A DNA stretch of 64,000 bases, taken from assembly GCA_020637445.1 (NCBI GenBank), contig JACJVZ010000003.1, positions 186,001 through 250,000 on the forward strand, given 5' to 3'. Both the position numbers and the translations under genes were made by a program. The notes beneath the pieces are model-generated. The model had not been told where the DNA came from. It saw only the letters and a program-made list of their open reading frames with translations, and did not search any database. The stretch comes from Calditrichota bacterium. Its GTDB lineage: Bacteria > Electryoneota > RPQS01. How positions within the stretch are numbered: the first letter of the stretch is position 1; each line of letters begins with the position of its first letter. This document shows, piece after piece, positions 16,546 to 24,810 of this stretch.

Positions 16546-18375
16546 ATGGACGCGAGACCGACCCGACTCTTCACCGTGGCTCCCAGCCGCAACGGAACGC
16601 TAACCATGAAAGCCGCCAATATGGCGGCGTCGGTGGTGGATCATGTGTTCTCGTTTCCCAAAGTGGACAATCTATACCGTTCGATTTCAGACCGCGAAAC
16701 GGGATCGAGTTTTTGCCGAAACATCATGCGGGAGTTGGACCTGAAAATTCAGGTTTCGGAATCGGATTTAGCGCGCGTACCGACGGGTGGACCGGCCGTA
16801 GTAGTGGCAAATCATCCGTTCGGACTATTAGATCCTATGATTCTTTATGCAACGCTGCGCGAATTGCGGCCGGACGTGAAGGTAATCACCAACTACATGC
16901 TCTCGAAGGTCAAGGAGCTGCATGACTTTTGTATTTTTGTCGATCCGTTCGGTGGTCCGCAAGCTCAAAAGCAAAACGCGAAAGCCGTTAGAGAGGCTCT
17001 CGACTGGCTGCGCGGCGGCGGCATGGTGGTGATGTTTCCCGCCGGAGAAGTGGCCGCTCTGACCAGCCGCAACTGGCAAGTGACGGAACCTGACTGGAAT
17101 ATTTCGTGTGCGAGATTCGCGCGCAAGACGGGCGCGGCCGTGGTGCCGGTGCTGTTCAAAGGCACGAACTGTCCGGTTTTTCATTTAGCAGGGTTGGTAC
17201 ATCCGAGATTGCGAACGGCGCTGTTGCCGCACGAGTTAGTGAACAAACGCAATATGGAAATCCGTTTGGCGATTGGTCATCCGATTGTTTCGGATACCGT
17301 CCGCTCGTTTCTGACCGATGAAGAAGCCACGTCGTATTTCAGGCAACGCACATTTCATTTGAAGAACCGTTGGAAATTCCGTCCTCTGACGACCATGATG
17401 CAAGCACTTCCGCAGAAAGCGATGCCGGACGTTGCGGAACATCCGAACGCGGACGTAGTGGTCAACGAAGTCCGCGATCTTCCGCGCGAAGCCGTGATGT
17501 TGGAAGCCGGTGATTTCAAAGTTTATTGCGCATCGGCAAAACAGATTCCCAACGTGTTGACCGAGATCGGCCGCCAAAGAGAATTGACGTTCCGCGAAAC
17601 CGGCGAAGGCAGCGGACTCGCGCTTGACCTCGATGATTTCGATCAAGAGTATCTGCATCTGTTTGTTTGGAATCATGCCGAGGAAGAATTGGTGGGCGCT
17701 TACAGGCTGGGACCGACAGACCGGATCAAACGACAGAGCGGACTGTACGTACAGACGCTCTTCAAGATTCATCCGCGACTGCTCGACCAGCTTCGACCGG
17801 GTTTGGAATTAGGCAGAAGTTTCGTGCGCACGAAATACCAGCGCACGTCTTCCGCACTTGCGATGTTGTGGAAGGGACTGGCGAAATACGTGAGCATGAA
17901 TCCGAGATATCAGTTGCTTTTCGGTCCGGTTTCCATCAGCAAAGATTACGAAGCGGCTTCGCGGCAGATGATCGTGAGATTTTTGGAGCAGCATCACTAC
18001 GATCCGCTAAGTGCAGTTTGGGTGAAGGCGCGCAATCCCTTCCGCAAGATGGACGCGCTGCCGTTTACGGGCCGGTTGCCGATGTTGGCTCCTTCAACAA
18101 TCGGTGAACTCTCCGATTTGGTTTCGGATTTGGAAAACGACGGCAAGGGAGTGCCCGTCCTGATTCGCGAGTATTTGCGATTGGGCGGAAAGGTGATGGG
18201 CTTTAATGTCGATTCGAACTTCAGCGACGTGGTGGATGGGCTGATTCTGGTTGATCTCACAAAAACTCCCAAGCGCACCCTTGACCGCTACATGGGACAT
18301 GCGGAAGCGGTGGCTTTCCGTGAGTATCACCGCAAGGTTACAACTGGGGGATTGTCGAAATTGTTAGCGGCGTAA
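16546..18375 (+). CDS. OlsF-like bifunctional acyltransferase (ornithine lipid synthesis)
   Basis: This 609-residue fusion has two halves. Residues about 60-270 are a PlsC-type O-acyltransferase with N-H-P-F-G-L-L-D (His90, Asp96), F-P-A-G-E-V-A and P-V-L-F-K-G. Residues about 320-520 resemble the GNAT/hemolysin-type N-acyltransferase OlsB, with L-T-F-R-E-T-G-E-G and L-E-L-G-R-S-F-V. In known OlsF enzymes the C-terminal part makes lyso-ornithine lipid and the N-terminal part adds the second chain. The ATG at 16546 follows GGAG. The spacing from His to Asp is five residues instead of the usual four, as in this subfamily. Substrate is inferred from the architecture. Confidence 0.75.
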   Translation: MDARPTRLFTVAPSRNGTLTMKAANMAASVVDHVFSFPKVDNLYRSISDRETGSSFCRNIMRELDLKIQVSESDLARVPTGGPAVVVANHPFGLLDPMILYATLRELRPDVKVITNYMLSKVKELHDFCIFVDPFGGPQAQKQNAKAVREALDWLRGGGMVVMFPAGEVAALTSRNWQVTEPDWNISCARFARKTGAAVVPVLFKGTNCPVFHLAGLVHPRLRTALLPHELVNKRNMEIRLAIGHPIVSDTVRSFLTDEEATSYFRQRTFHLKNRWKFRPLTTMMQALPQKAMPDVAEHPNADVVVNEVRDLPREAVMLEAGDFKVYCASAKQIPNVLTEIGRQRELTFRETGEGSGLALDLDDFDQEYLHLFVWNHAEEELVGAYRLGPTDRIKRQSGLYVQTLFKIHPRLLDQLRPGLELGRSFVRTKYQRTSSALAMLWKGLAKYVSMNPRYQLLFGPVSISKDYEAASRQMIVRFLEQHHYDPLSAVWVKARNPFRKMDALPFTGRLPMLAPSTIGELSDLVSDLENDGKGVPVLIREYLRLGGKVMGFNVDSNFSDVVDGLILVDLTKTPKRTLDRYMGHAEAVAFREYHRKVTTGGLSKLLAA

Positions 18376-18422
18376 AACGCTTCAAGTATTTTCCTGCCGT
18401 CAAATTGGTGCGGCAAAACAAT

Positions 18423-18446
18423 AAGGCGACCCCGTGAGGTCGCCTT
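18423..18446. terminator. bidirectional terminator between convergent genes
   Basis: AAGGCGACC pairs with GGTCGCCTT around a six-base loop, between the stop at 18375 and the convergent stop at 18485. The leftward reading is followed by TATTGTTTTG, so it probably serves the PorV-like gene best. Confidence 0.7.
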
Positions 18447-18484
18447 GTGTATTTGTAAGATGCTGTTGTGCTGAAGCAGAGCGC

Positions 18485-19759
18485 TTAGCGCAAGTACGAA
18501 AGCACAAAGCCTTTGTAGGTTGTGCCGTCGCGGGGATGGGTGTCCCATGCGGCGGAACTTGAATGCACGGACTCTTCGCTTTGGTAGTAGCGCAAATCGA
18601 CATGACGGGCAAGCCAGTCGAGTGATTTGTGGTGCGACGCGAGGTTCACCATATTCAGCACTCCGCGCAGCGATGCGCCCCAACCTTCGGTTTTGACGGT
18701 TAGAGCACGTTGGTAATCATTGATGAAAGACCCGCGGCTGTAAGTAAGTATCTCGAGAAAGCCGATTTCAAAACCATGTCGCTGCACCAATTCGTCGTTG
18801 CGCTTTCCGAACAGAACGTCCCGAAGCGGATTGATATCGCCGGGAGGGAATTGATAGCTGACATCGCCTTCGTCATCGAATTTGACAAGGTCATCTTCCG
18901 AAGTGGCCGCAAAATCGACGGACACGAATTTCAACGGTTTTCCGTCGGGGCGTTCAAGCTCGTAGGCGGCAGAAAGCCCCATTGAAACACGGGCCATACG
19001 CGGCAGCGGGAATTGGGGAGAGTCGCTGTCGAAGCGCGCAGACGGACCGGCATTCGCGAAAGAAAAGCCGAGCGACGGCCGGAGCGAAATGGAGCGCGGA
19101 ATGGAGAATTTGAAGAGCCTGTTTGCGCTGGCGACCGCGTTGTTGTCGAGCCATAATCCGGCGTCGATGCCGATGCTGGAGAGATCTTTGTAGGTAAGCT
19201 CGTTTGCTTCTATCCACGGCAAATGGGAATACAACTGTGTGCCGCCGGCGCCAGCGCCAAACCGCCACAGAGAATTTTGCGTAGCCAACCCGACGTGCAA
19301 GCCGCGAGCGACGTCGTACCAATCGGATGCTGTGCCGAACTCCATACCTTCGGCATTGTAGAAATGGTATTCACCTTCATCAAAACGCTGTTCAGTGTAG
19401 GAAATGCCGATCGGCAGCCACTTTTCATGAACCGATGTTGTTGATATCGGCAATCCGGCAAACACGGCGCGCGCACTGAAGGTTTGATTCAGATTCCAAT
19501 AGCCGCCTTCGCCCGGCGACCATTTTGTTCGGTTGGGATAGAACCCGGCGGATACATTTTGCGTTTGCGCCATCAGTCCCAGCAGACCGGGATTGGCCCA
19601 CGCGGCAAAGGGGTCGGCATCTTCAGGACCCAAAAAAATCCCCGCGCGACCGTTGGCCGCCGGGGAAGGTGGAAGCAATGCAAACCAGTAATTTGAAGCG
19701 TAGTCCGCGAATGCGGAAGTTGTCAAGGCGAGCGTCAAGGCAAGGAAAGTAGTTCTCAT
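18485..19759 (-). CDS. PorV/PorQ-like outer-membrane barrel protein
   Basis: The 424-residue product has a signal peptide (M-R-T-T-F-L-A-L-T-L-A-L to A-F-A). Its first mature region (A-A-N-G-R-A-G-I-F-L-G-P-E-D-A-D-P, then W-A-N-P-G-L-L-G) follows the pattern of PorV/PorQ-type proteins, where a Gly-rich strand precedes an N-P-(A/G)-L turn. The remainder alternates like a beta barrel and ends L-S-Y-L-R. PorV shuttles T9SS cargo, so the protein may serve the sorting-domain proteins of this window, but the family also includes unrelated FadL-like barrels. The ATG at 19759 follows GAGGAAGAG. Confidence 0.6.
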   Translation of the reverse strand: MRTTFLALTLALTTSAFADYASNYWFALLPPSPAANGRAGIFLGPEDADPFAAWANPGLLGLMAQTQNVSAGFYPNRTKWSPGEGGYWNLNQTFSARAVFAGLPISTTSVHEKWLPIGISYTEQRFDEGEYHFYNAEGMEFGTASDWYDVARGLHVGLATQNSLWRFGAGAGGTQLYSHLPWIEANELTYKDLSSIGIDAGLWLDNNAVASANRLFKFSIPRSISLRPSLGFSFANAGPSARFDSDSPQFPLPRMARVSMGLSAAYELERPDGKPLKFVSVDFAATSEDDLVKFDDEGDVSYQFPPGDINPLRDVLFGKRNDELVQRHGFEIGFLEILTYSRGSFINDYQRALTVKTEGWGASLRGVLNMVNLASHHKSLDWLARHVDLRYYQSEESVHSSSAAWDTHPRDGTTYKGFVLSYLR

Positions 19760-19886
19760 GGCTCTTCCTCTTGATGTCAGAAATATGCAGTCAGGAGTCA
19801 GAATGCAGAGAAGCCCCTTCACTTCGTTCAAGGGAAAGCTTCACTGCGTTTAAGACGACGACTGAGTTGACTCTTACTTTGCGGGA

Positions 19887-19910
19887 GCATCCGAGGCGGA
19901 TGCCGCCGCG
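19887..19910 (-). repeat. 3' hairpin repeat, GCCGCG-tail family (copy 1)
   Basis: GCATCCG and CGGATGC form a stem around AGG, followed by the constant tail CGCCGCG. In the sense of the leftward lipoprotein gene it starts about seven bases after the stop codon. Other copies lie at 24192-24216 and 63624-63648 with different but self-complementary stems. Confidence 0.6.
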
Positions 19911-19917
19911 AGAGTGT

Positions 19918-20934
19918 TTAGGGTGTATGGCGAATCTCGATCAATAGAGTATCCCGCAACGCCCACGGTTCGTATTCGGCAAAGAGTCTAAAAATGCCGA
20001 ATTCGTCCGCGAATTGCCAAACAAATGTACAAACTCCCGCGCCGTTCGTGTGCAGTGATTGCGGAACAGTGCCGCCGGTTGTTGACACGAGAATGAGAGC
20101 GTCTGGCACGCCCTCGTAGACGCTGTTTCTCAAGACTGCGGCGACCAGAACTTCAACTTCCTCCGACGAATCCGCTTCGACAAAAGTTGTTGCAGTTGAA
20201 ACGTAGAAATAAGGCACACCGGGATTGCAGGAAACAGTAATCCGAACGGAATCCGCAATAGACCCAGCACGCGCCGAAACCATGTACTCCCCGCATAGGT
20301 GATCCGCAATCCAATAGCATTGTGTCCTGCCGTTAGAATCTGTCGGAGGAGCCTCCGTCAATTCTCCCCCGTTGACAGTGAATTCTACGGTCCGTCCCGG
20401 AATTCCTTGATTGAATTCGTTGACGACTGTTGCTGAAATTGTGGATAGCGCGATTCCGTCGTTGTCCGCTTCAAGAATAGATGGCGTCGCAAGTAATGAC
20501 AGCGCGTTGACAGATCCACTGTAGTCGTGGATAGCGATTGTCTGGATGTCCGTGTATTGGCCTGCCGAGGCCCTTATACTCTGGGTGCCGAATTGCCCGT
20601 AGGTTCTGAAGACACAGAGCACGACGCCATTGGAGTTTGTCGTGTCGCCCAAATTGGGATTGGTGTATTCAACTACTCCGAAGTTTGGATTGGACAGCGA
20701 AAGGTAAGTCTTGATACCGGGGAGCGGAGTTCCGTCTCGATTTCGGACCATGACAATAAAGGGCAAGACTTCACCAACGCCGGTCATGTCCAGCGTGTCT
20801 TCGGAATAACCAAAACTGACTTCGATTGATCCGATTTCCTGATCAGGTTTCCAGTCGCAGTCGTTGCATTGATCCTCACACCCTGACACGATCATCATTG
20901 CAAAAACCGCGAACCAAATCAAACGTGCAAGCAT
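19918..20934 (-). CDS. Ig-like (Big_1-type) repeat lipoprotein
   Basis: The 338-residue lipoprotein (lipobox I-V-S-G-C, Cys19) contains about three Ig-like repeats of the invasin/Big_1 type, recognisable by G-I-(P/K)-x-R-T-V-E-F-T and D-S-N-G-R-T-Q-C-Y patterns. It has a paralogue at 21674-22201; both share L-S-L-(S/A)-N-(P/A)-x-x-G-V-(V/I)-E-Y and D-T-T-N-S near the first repeat. The two also share a nearly identical 65-base leader ending at the ATG. It is probably surface-exposed; the ligand is unknown. Confidence 0.75.
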   Translation of the reverse strand: MLARLIWFAVFAMMIVSGCEDQCNDCDWKPDQEIGSIEVSFGYSEDTLDMTGVGEVLPFIVMVRNRDGTPLPGIKTYLSLSNPNFGVVEYTNPNLGDTTNSNGVVLCVFRTYGQFGTQSIRASAGQYTDIQTIAIHDYSGSVNALSLLATPSILEADNDGIALSTISATVVNEFNQGIPGRTVEFTVNGGELTEAPPTDSNGRTQCYWIADHLCGEYMVSARAGSIADSVRITVSCNPGVPYFYVSTATTFVEADSSEEVEVLVAAVLRNSVYEGVPDALILVSTTGGTVPQSLHTNGAGVCTFVWQFADEFGIFRLFAEYEPWALRDTLLIEIRHTP

Positions 20935-20936
20935 GA

Positions 20937-20998
20937 TTCCCTCCAGAATCTTGTTGAAGTGCTCTCGTCAACGGCTTTGGTGGCCGCTGGTGAGGGAA
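20937..20998 (-). promoter_or_regulatory. structured 5' leader able to mask the ribosome binding site (copy A)
   Basis: In the gene sense the leader contains TTCCCTC at 20998-20992, which is complementary to GAGGGAA at 20943-20937. The latter includes the ribosome binding site GGAGGG just before the ATG at 20934. Between them CAGCGGC pairs with GCCGTTG (20989-20983 with 20975-20969) around a seven-base loop. The same layout recurs at 22204-22264. Confidence 0.45.
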
Positions 20999-21063
20999 CT
21001 TTGACCGAGGAGGTTGAAGTCAGTTACGGGGCACCCATTGTAATTGGGGCAGCGGTGAGGTTA

Positions 21064-21621
21064 TTATTTCTGCGTCTTCTTCCAGGTTTTGTAATGTTCA
21101 ACCAGATTTCGGACGTTCTCGGTGTCGGACGTGACTTCGGTTTTGTAAGTGATCTCTTTGACGTCGGCGGGCCATTCGATGACCTGCGCGTCGCCCAGTT
21201 CAACGGCATTGCCGTTGTTTTCGACTAAGGATTCATCGAGCGCGCCGGGAAGCAGAAGAATCGGCGCGCAATCGCAATTTGCCGTGCGGTAGAGTTTGGC
21301 GGCGTTCATGTTAGCAAAAGTGAACTCGACTTTGCCGCACAGCACGCCATCCTGCTCGAAGAGATCTTTCTTGGTAATGTTCCAATCGGGATTCTCGTCG
21401 TCGAAGGTCGTGCCTTCGATGTAGTCGGTCACAAGAGTTCCGAAATCTTTGAAGGAGACATCGCGGTCATCTTCATCGCTCGAATGGATGTTGTAGAAGA
21501 AGATCGAGCCCGAACCGGTGCCGTCGGGATTGAGTTTGAACGTGTAGGTTTTGTTTTGCACGTTCAAGCAGCCCACGGACAGCGCGGCAATCAGAATCAG
21601 GGGAAGGAAGAGTTTCTTCAT
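21064..21621 (-). CDS. lipoprotein of unknown function
   Basis: The 185-residue protein has a lipoprotein signal (M-K-K-L-F-L-P-L-I-L-I-A-A-L-S-V-G-C). Its mature part begins N-V-Q-N-K-T-Y-T-F-K-L-N-P-D-G-T-G, a pattern common in envelope proteins that describe themselves only as hypothetical. It is acidic and rich in Asp in the first half and ends in a basic helix. It lies between two Ig-like lipoprotein genes in the same orientation. The ATG at 21621 follows GAGGT; a longer frame to 21729 overlaps the neighbour and lacks a signal at its start. Confidence 0.7.
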   Translation of the reverse strand: MKKLFLPLILIAALSVGCLNVQNKTYTFKLNPDGTGSGSIFFYNIHSSDEDDRDVSFKDFGTLVTDYIEGTTFDDENPDWNITKKDLFEQDGVLCGKVEFTFANMNAAKLYRTANCDCAPILLLPGALDESLVENNGNAVELGDAQVIEWPADVKEITYKTEVTSDTENVRNLVEHYKTWKKTQK

Positions 21622-21673
21622 GTGACCTCGGGAGAAAATATGAAAAATGAAATCGGAAATATGAAAGGAGAAA

Positions 21674-22201
21674 TCAACCGGGGATGTCGAAGCAAATGCT
21701 ATCAGTTGCAACATAGATGCAATACTCACCGAAGTTGCCGTCGCGGATGCCTTGCGACCGCGGGCGAATGACTAAGACGCGATTGGAAGTCGCGCCGCCT
21801 GCCGTTGCTGTGATGATTTGATCACCTGCTTGAGCATAGCTACGAAAAACCGCGTTGACACGGCCTACTGAGTTCGTTGTGTCGCGCAACGTCTCGTCTA
21901 CATACTCGATGACACCGAGAGATGCGTTTGCGAGCGAAAGGTCAACTTTCATACCTGCGACCGCATGGCCATAATAATCCGTTACAATAACTGTAACCGT
22001 CGTACTTGCCGAGTCGCCGGGCGCAAACCACAGTGTATCAGTTGTCACCAATGGGTCGTTGGTCGTCCCAGTGACAATTTGGATGGACTCAACGGGCGAA
22101 CGAGGCGGAGTTTCACGTCTGTAGTCCTCATCATCGCAACCCAACCAAAGCAGCGCGGCGAGTGAGGCCGCAAAGAGTGTCCAAGCAATGCGCGTTTTCA
22201 T
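21674..22201 (-). CDS. Ig-like lipoprotein, paralogue of the gene at 19918
   Basis: The 175-residue lipoprotein has a signal ending L-W-L-G-C, then a short Asp/Glu/Arg linker and one Ig-like domain with G-H-A-V-A-G-M-K-V-D-L-S-L-A-N-A-S-L-G-V. It matches the first domain of the longer paralogue and is preceded by the same leader. The final residues (C-I-Y-V-A-T-D-S-I-C) may form a disulfide. Its 3' end overlaps no other chosen gene. It is probably a duplicate that lost the later repeats, or the ancestral short form. Confidence 0.7.
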   Translation of the reverse strand: MKTRIAWTLFAASLAALLWLGCDDEDYRRETPPRSPVESIQIVTGTTNDPLVTTDTLWFAPGDSASTTVTVIVTDYYGHAVAGMKVDLSLANASLGVIEYVDETLRDTTNSVGRVNAVFRSYAQAGDQIITATAGGATSNRVLVIRPRSQGIRDGNFGEYCIYVATDSICFDIPG

Positions 22202-22203
22202 GA

Positions 22204-22264
22204 TTCCCTCCAGAATCTTGGTGAAGTGCTCTCGTCAAAGGCAGAGTTTGCCGTTGGTGAGGGA
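22204..22264 (-). promoter_or_regulatory. structured 5' leader able to mask the ribosome binding site (copy B)
   Basis: TTCCCTC (22264-22258 in gene sense) can pair with GAGGGAA (22210-22204), which contains the ribosome binding site before the ATG at 22201. An inner hairpin CAACGGC/GCCTTTG (one mismatch) encloses a seven-base loop. Loop bases differ from copy A while the outer helix is unchanged. Confidence 0.45.
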
Positions 22265-22333
22265 ACTTTCCCGGAGAGATCCTTCACTGCGTTCAGGATG
22301 ACGACGAGCTTGGGATTTTAGACCTGCCCTACA

Positions 22334-22406
22334 CGGGCGGATTGCCATCCGCCCCTACATCCCTGCTCGACGCTGCCTCATCGGGCGGATTGCCATCCGC
22401 CCCTAC
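22334..22406 (-). repeat. two copies of the TGTAGGGGCGGAT hairpin repeat
   Basis: Identical 25-base units at 22334-22358 and 22382-22406 contain GGGCGGAT and ATCCGCCC arms around TGCC. In gene sense each begins GTAGGGG. The unit at 22382 supplies the TAG stop codon (22405-22403) of the leftward dehydrogenase-like gene. A third identical unit lies at 63571-63595. Confidence 0.7.
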
Positions 22407-23155
22407 AGTCTCGCTTTCTTGCGCAATAACGGTGTGGCTCTGTAGCGGTCTTCGTGGAACCAGTTGAAGAGCGCGTCCATGATGGCTTCTACTCGGGCTA
22501 AGCCGACGCGGTCGCCCCACGCTATGGGGCCGTGGGGATAGTTGACGCCGAGCTGCATGGCCGTGTCGATGTCGGCGGCGGGAGCGACTCCCTCCTGTAA
22601 AGCATTATACGCTTCGTTGACCAAACATGCAACGGCGCGGACGAGCACTCCGGCGGGCGCATCGCCGACTCGTGCAATTTTGAAGCCGATGGATTCGAAG
22701 AGCGACTCGATCGATGCGAACACGTTTGAATCGGTCTGTTCGTGTCCTATTAGCTCAGCCAACGTAGTGTCGGAAAACGGCGGCAACAGCGACGCACCGA
22801 CAAAGCGCTCGGGAGCAATCGCATCCGAGAGCAAGTCACACAACGCGCTGGTGAGGGTCAGTGTCACAATCGGAGTTTCACCGGGCAGTGCATCTTCGAG
22901 ATATTGCAGCGCCTCGAATTTGGAATTCAAATCCGTCGTGTAGCACTCGAAAGCTAAATCGAAATCGTCCGCGCTGGCGTGTTCTTCTTCATCGAGTATA
23001 CGAATTTTCGTGCGCGCGCGGCCGTCTTCGATCTCGCCGGGAGCGAGCAGCAAAGTTGGAGTGTGTCCGGCTTGCTTGGCGCGTTCGGCTAAGGGTAACA
23101 CATCGTCGAGCGGGCCGACGAAGAGGATGCGTTCAATGGGGTAGAGTTCGAGCAT
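22403..23155 (-). CDS. 3-hydroxyacyl-CoA dehydrogenase-like protein with degenerate NAD domain
   Basis: The 250-residue protein has a C-terminal half typical of 3-hydroxyacyl-CoA dehydrogenases: V-R-A-V-A-C-L-V-N-E-A-Y-N-A-L and D-I-D-T-A-M-Q-L-G-V-N-Y-P-H-G-P-I. The first half keeps the spacing of the Rossmann domain but lacks the G-x-G-x-x-G nucleotide motif (it reads F-V-G-P-L-D-D). It lies just downstream of a complete homologue (23285-24154) in the same orientation, and may be a partner subunit of it. NAD binding is doubtful. The stop codon is inside a hairpin repeat. Confidence 0.7.
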   Translation of the reverse strand: MLELYPIERILFVGPLDDVLPLAERAKQAGHTPTLLLAPGEIEDGRARTKIRILDEEEHASADDFDLAFECYTTDLNSKFEALQYLEDALPGETPIVTLTLTSALCDLLSDAIAPERFVGASLLPPFSDTTLAELIGHEQTDSNVFASIESLFESIGFKIARVGDAPAGVLVRAVACLVNEAYNALQEGVAPAADIDTAMQLGVNYPHGPIAWGDRVGLARVEAIMDALFNWFHEDRYRATPLLRKKARL

Positions 23156-23284
23156 CGCGGAAAATATGAAATGTGAAGTATGAAATATGAAGGGGGAAGT
23201 GGAGAATCTGAATTCAGAATAGGTAAGAGGTATGAGGTTAGAGGTATGAACCCAGAGCAGGGTTCATCCTTTATCCTTCATCCC

Positions 23285-24154
23285 TTATCCTTTTTCTGCT
23301 GAGTAATCGTAGAAGCCGCGGCCGGACTTTTTGCCTAAGTGTCCGGCGTCGACCATTTGCTTTTGAATCGGGTGCGGACGGTAGCGGCTGTCACGGAAAT
23401 AGGATTCCCACACGGTACTCGTCGCGGCGAAATTGATGTCAATGCCAATCAAGTCCATCAATTGGAACGGCCCCATTTTGAAGCCTCCGCCCTCGCGCAT
23501 GATGCGGTCAATTGTAATGTGATCGGCAAGTCCTTCACCTAACGCACGCAGAGCTTCGCCGTAGTAGGGACGAGCAACTCTGTTTACGATAAAGCCCGGC
23601 GTGTCCTTGGTCACGACGGGCGTTCTTTCGAGTTCGACGGCATAGGCGACAATGCGCTCGATCACACTTTTGTCAGTTTGATGCGCTGCGACCACTTCGA
23701 CCAGTTTCATGCGCGTCGCGGGATTGAAGAAATGCATGCCGCATACGCGGTGCGGATGTTTGGTCTTGGCGGCGATTTGAGTCACTGAAAGCGAACTGGT
23801 GTTCGTGGCGAGGACGCACTCGCCGCTGACGTGCTCGTCAAGCTGTCCAAAGAGCTCGACTTTCAAGTCCAGCGACTCGGAGACGGCTTCGACAATTAGA
23901 TCGGCTTCCTTGCACTCTTCGAAAAGATTGACGGTCTGAATTCGTTTCAGCGTATCGGCCGCAAACTCTTTGGAGACTTTGCCGAGTTCAACTCCTTTGG
24001 CAAGGTCTTTTTCGATTCTTTGCGGCGCGCGTTTCAGGGCGTCGGGAAAAGCATCAAAGAGTAAGACCGTACTTCCGGCTTGAGCACAGAGCTGGGCGAT
24101 ACCGGTGCCCATCGTGCCCGCACCGAGTACGGCCACGGTTTTGAAAGTTGGCAT
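23285..24154 (-). CDS. hbd: 3-hydroxybutyryl-CoA dehydrogenase
   Basis: This 289-residue enzyme shows the NAD-binding G11-A-G-T-M-G16, E-A-V-S-E-S-L near 92, T-N-T-S-S-L-S-V near 117, and the catalytic H-F-F-N-P region near 141. The C-terminal domain reads N-R-V-A-R-P-Y-Y-G-E-A and then G-P-F-Q-L-M-D-L-I-G-I-D. It should oxidise (S)-3-hydroxybutyryl-CoA to acetoacetyl-CoA in fatty-acid or butyrate metabolism, using NAD or NADP. The length agrees with Hbd/PaaH-type enzymes. No thiolase or enoyl-CoA hydratase gene is nearby in the window. Confidence 0.9.
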   Translation of the reverse strand: MPTFKTVAVLGAGTMGTGIAQLCAQAGSTVLLFDAFPDALKRAPQRIEKDLAKGVELGKVSKEFAADTLKRIQTVNLFEECKEADLIVEAVSESLDLKVELFGQLDEHVSGECVLATNTSSLSVTQIAAKTKHPHRVCGMHFFNPATRMKLVEVVAAHQTDKSVIERIVAYAVELERTPVVTKDTPGFIVNRVARPYYGEALRALGEGLADHITIDRIMREGGGFKMGPFQLMDLIGIDINFAATSTVWESYFRDSRYRPHPIQKQMVDAGHLGKKSGRGFYDYSAEKG

Positions 24155-24191
24155 GTTTTCGGGGGAAAAATATGGTCAGAAAAAAGAGCGG

Positions 24192-24216
24192 GGCACCTGC
24201 AGCAGGTGCCGCCGCG
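24192..24216 (-). repeat. 3' hairpin repeat, GCCGCG-tail family (copy 2)
   Basis: GGCACCTGC and GCAGGTGCC are perfectly complementary around one A, followed by GCCGCG. It lies 44 bases past the stop of the leftward ankyrin gene. Compared with the copy at 63624, one stem pair changes from T-A to C-G and stays paired. Confidence 0.6.
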
Positions 24217-24260
24217 AGAATTCGTAGGGCAATTCGAGGGTATTGGGAGTGAAGAAAGAA

Positions 24261-24806
24261 CTATTCTTTCGCGCCGTGTGCTTTGAGCATTTCGGCGAAC
24301 TCGTAGTTCTTTTTGTATTGTGCGACGCGCATGGGCGTCCACTTGTTCTCATTGACGAAATTGACGTCGGCTCCGGCGGCGATGAGAGCCTTTGCGGCTG
24401 CAAAATTGTCACGCAGAGCCGACAAACAGAGCGGCGTCATTTGGTTATTGTCCATCAGATAGAGAAATGCACCGTGATCGACTAACATTCTCACGGTCAT
24501 GCTGTCACCCCCCATCGCCGCGTTGTGAATGGGAGCAAATCCGTCGTCGTTGACGGCGTTGACTTCCGCACCCTTCGTCAGCAACATCTGGACTATTTCG
24601 TTGTGTGCGCCGTTGGCGGCCCAATGCAAAGCCGTGTAGCCGTGGTCACAAACGTCGTTGACGTTGGAACCGTTTTCGAGAAACCACTTCACGGCTTCCA
24701 TGTTGCCGTTTTTTGCGGCTTCGCAGATATTCGGTTCAGTCGGATGAATTGCGGCGGCAACGGCCACCATTCCAAGCACACTCAAAAGGACGTAACGGAT
24801 CATCAT
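24261..24806 (-). CDS. exported ankyrin-repeat protein
   Basis: The 181-residue protein has an N-terminal hydrophobic signal (M-I-R-Y-V-L-L-S-V-L-G-M-V-A-V-A-A-A). About four ankyrin repeats follow, such as G-Y-T-A-L-H-W-A-A, G-F-A-P-I-H-N-A-A, and M-T-P-L-C-L-S-A-L, each followed by a helix ending L-L/I x x G A x V. Ankyrin repeats bind proteins, probably in the periplasm here. It sits four bases from the AlkD-like gene in the same orientation, so the two are likely cotranscribed, though no functional link is evident. Confidence 0.8.
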   Translation of the reverse strand: MMIRYVLLSVLGMVAVAAAIHPTEPNICEAAKNGNMEAVKWFLENGSNVNDVCDHGYTALHWAANGAHNEIVQMLLTKGAEVNAVNDDGFAPIHNAAMGGDSMTVRMLVDHGAFLYLMDNNQMTPLCLSALRDNFAAAKALIAAGADVNFVNENKWTPMRVAQYKKNYEFAEMLKAHGAKE

Positions 24807-24810
24807 TCTT

